61,899 nucleotides of DNA from an uncultured Bacteroides sp. Lineage in GTDB: Bacteria > Bacteroidota > Bacteroidia > Bacteroidales > Bacteroidaceae. The stretch is from contig NZ_CAJLKP010000032.1 in NCBI RefSeq assembly GCF_905207245.1, positions 1 through 61,899 on the forward strand. The letters run 5' to 3'. Below are positions 61,869-61,899 of the stretch, piece by piece; position 1 is the stretch's first letter; every line of letters begins with the position of its first letter. The notes beneath the pieces were generated by a model. It made no database searches, was not told where the DNA came from, and saw only the letters and a program-made list of their open reading frames with translations. The position numbers and the translations under genes are program-made.

Positions 61869-61899
61869 GGAGAGGTGGCAGAGTGGTCGATTGCGGCGG
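61869..61899 (+). tRNA. tRNA-Ser, 3' end cut off by the window
   Basis: The 5' sequence GGAGAGGTGGCAGAGTGG is a typical tRNA-Ser acceptor and D-stem start. The anticodon, variable arm and 3' end lie outside the window, so the isoacceptor cannot be given. Confidence 0.75.

Overview
The window reads as chromosomal DNA of a gut Bacteroides (order Bacteroidales). The evidence is the many promoters of the Bacteroides type (TTTG, 19 to 21 bp, TAnnTTTG), A-rich start regions without Shine-Dalgarno sequences, ECF sigma/FecR pairs, HU-type proteins of the HU-HIG class, Reg_prop/Y_Y_Y regulators, and families such as DUF4248, DUF4250, DUF4252, DUF4421, DUF4738 and DUF5606. Both ends cut through tRNA genes: the 3' part of tRNA-Thr(TGT) on the left and the first 31 nt of a tRNA-Ser on the right. 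No CRISPR array, rRNA, prophage or intact insertion sequence was seen.

Layout. 1-3.2 kb: tRNA-Thr and a membrane-spanning propeller/LuxR regulator. 3.2-9.8 kb: thioredoxin, a CPA2 cation/proton antiporter, a HIT protein, then a leftward cluster rplY-pth-hslR-oxidoreductase behind a PUR-alpha-like gene. 10-13.4 kb: a rightward housekeeping run nusB-yajC-ybbR-coaE-DUF5606. 13.4-13.8 kb: a 194-nt imperfect hairpin in front of a small sorting-domain-like ORF. 14-25.7 kb: clpB, LysR/YeiH, an ECF sigma/anti-sigma/DUF4252 operon, recA-bcp and a carboxynorspermidine-synthase-type gene, and a META-domain lipoprotein. 25.7-31.5 kb: two Crp/Fnr regulators each beside a drug-type exporter (SMR and MATE), a DUF4143 AAA ATPase behind a three-copy repeat array, and 1.3 kb of decayed mobile DNA with an IS630-type transposase remnant. 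31.7-38.4 kb: dnaK, a large multidomain GH31 glycosidase and an amidase. 38.6-44.2 kb: a sigma/FecR pair bracketed by two paralogous carboxypeptidase-regulatory-domain proteins, one with an STN domain but no TonB-receptor barrel. 44.2-52.8 kb: an accessory, AT-rich stretch with a candidate sRNA, a broken beta-helix lipoprotein, a toxin-tail/immunity remnant and two HU-like proteins. 52.9-61.8 kb: metallophosphoesterase, DUF4738 lipoprotein, an OmpR-type two-component system with two PepSY-like proteins, L-serine dehydratase and mutS2.

The core genes are ordinary. The most interesting signals are non-coding or architectural: (1) three 33-34 bp direct repeats overlapping the AAA-ATPase promoter; (2) the long hairpin at 13563-13756; (3) palindromic intergenic elements sharing a TCACACCGAAAGGCA core; (4) two arrays of a short motif phased every 11 bp; (5) a toxin C-terminal remnant 2 nt before a probable immunity gene; (6) the TonB-barrel-less STN/FecR/sigma locus; (7) -24/-12-like promoters with paired upstream motifs at clpB and dnaK. 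All functional calls rest on reading the sequence and knowledge of families. No database search was run.
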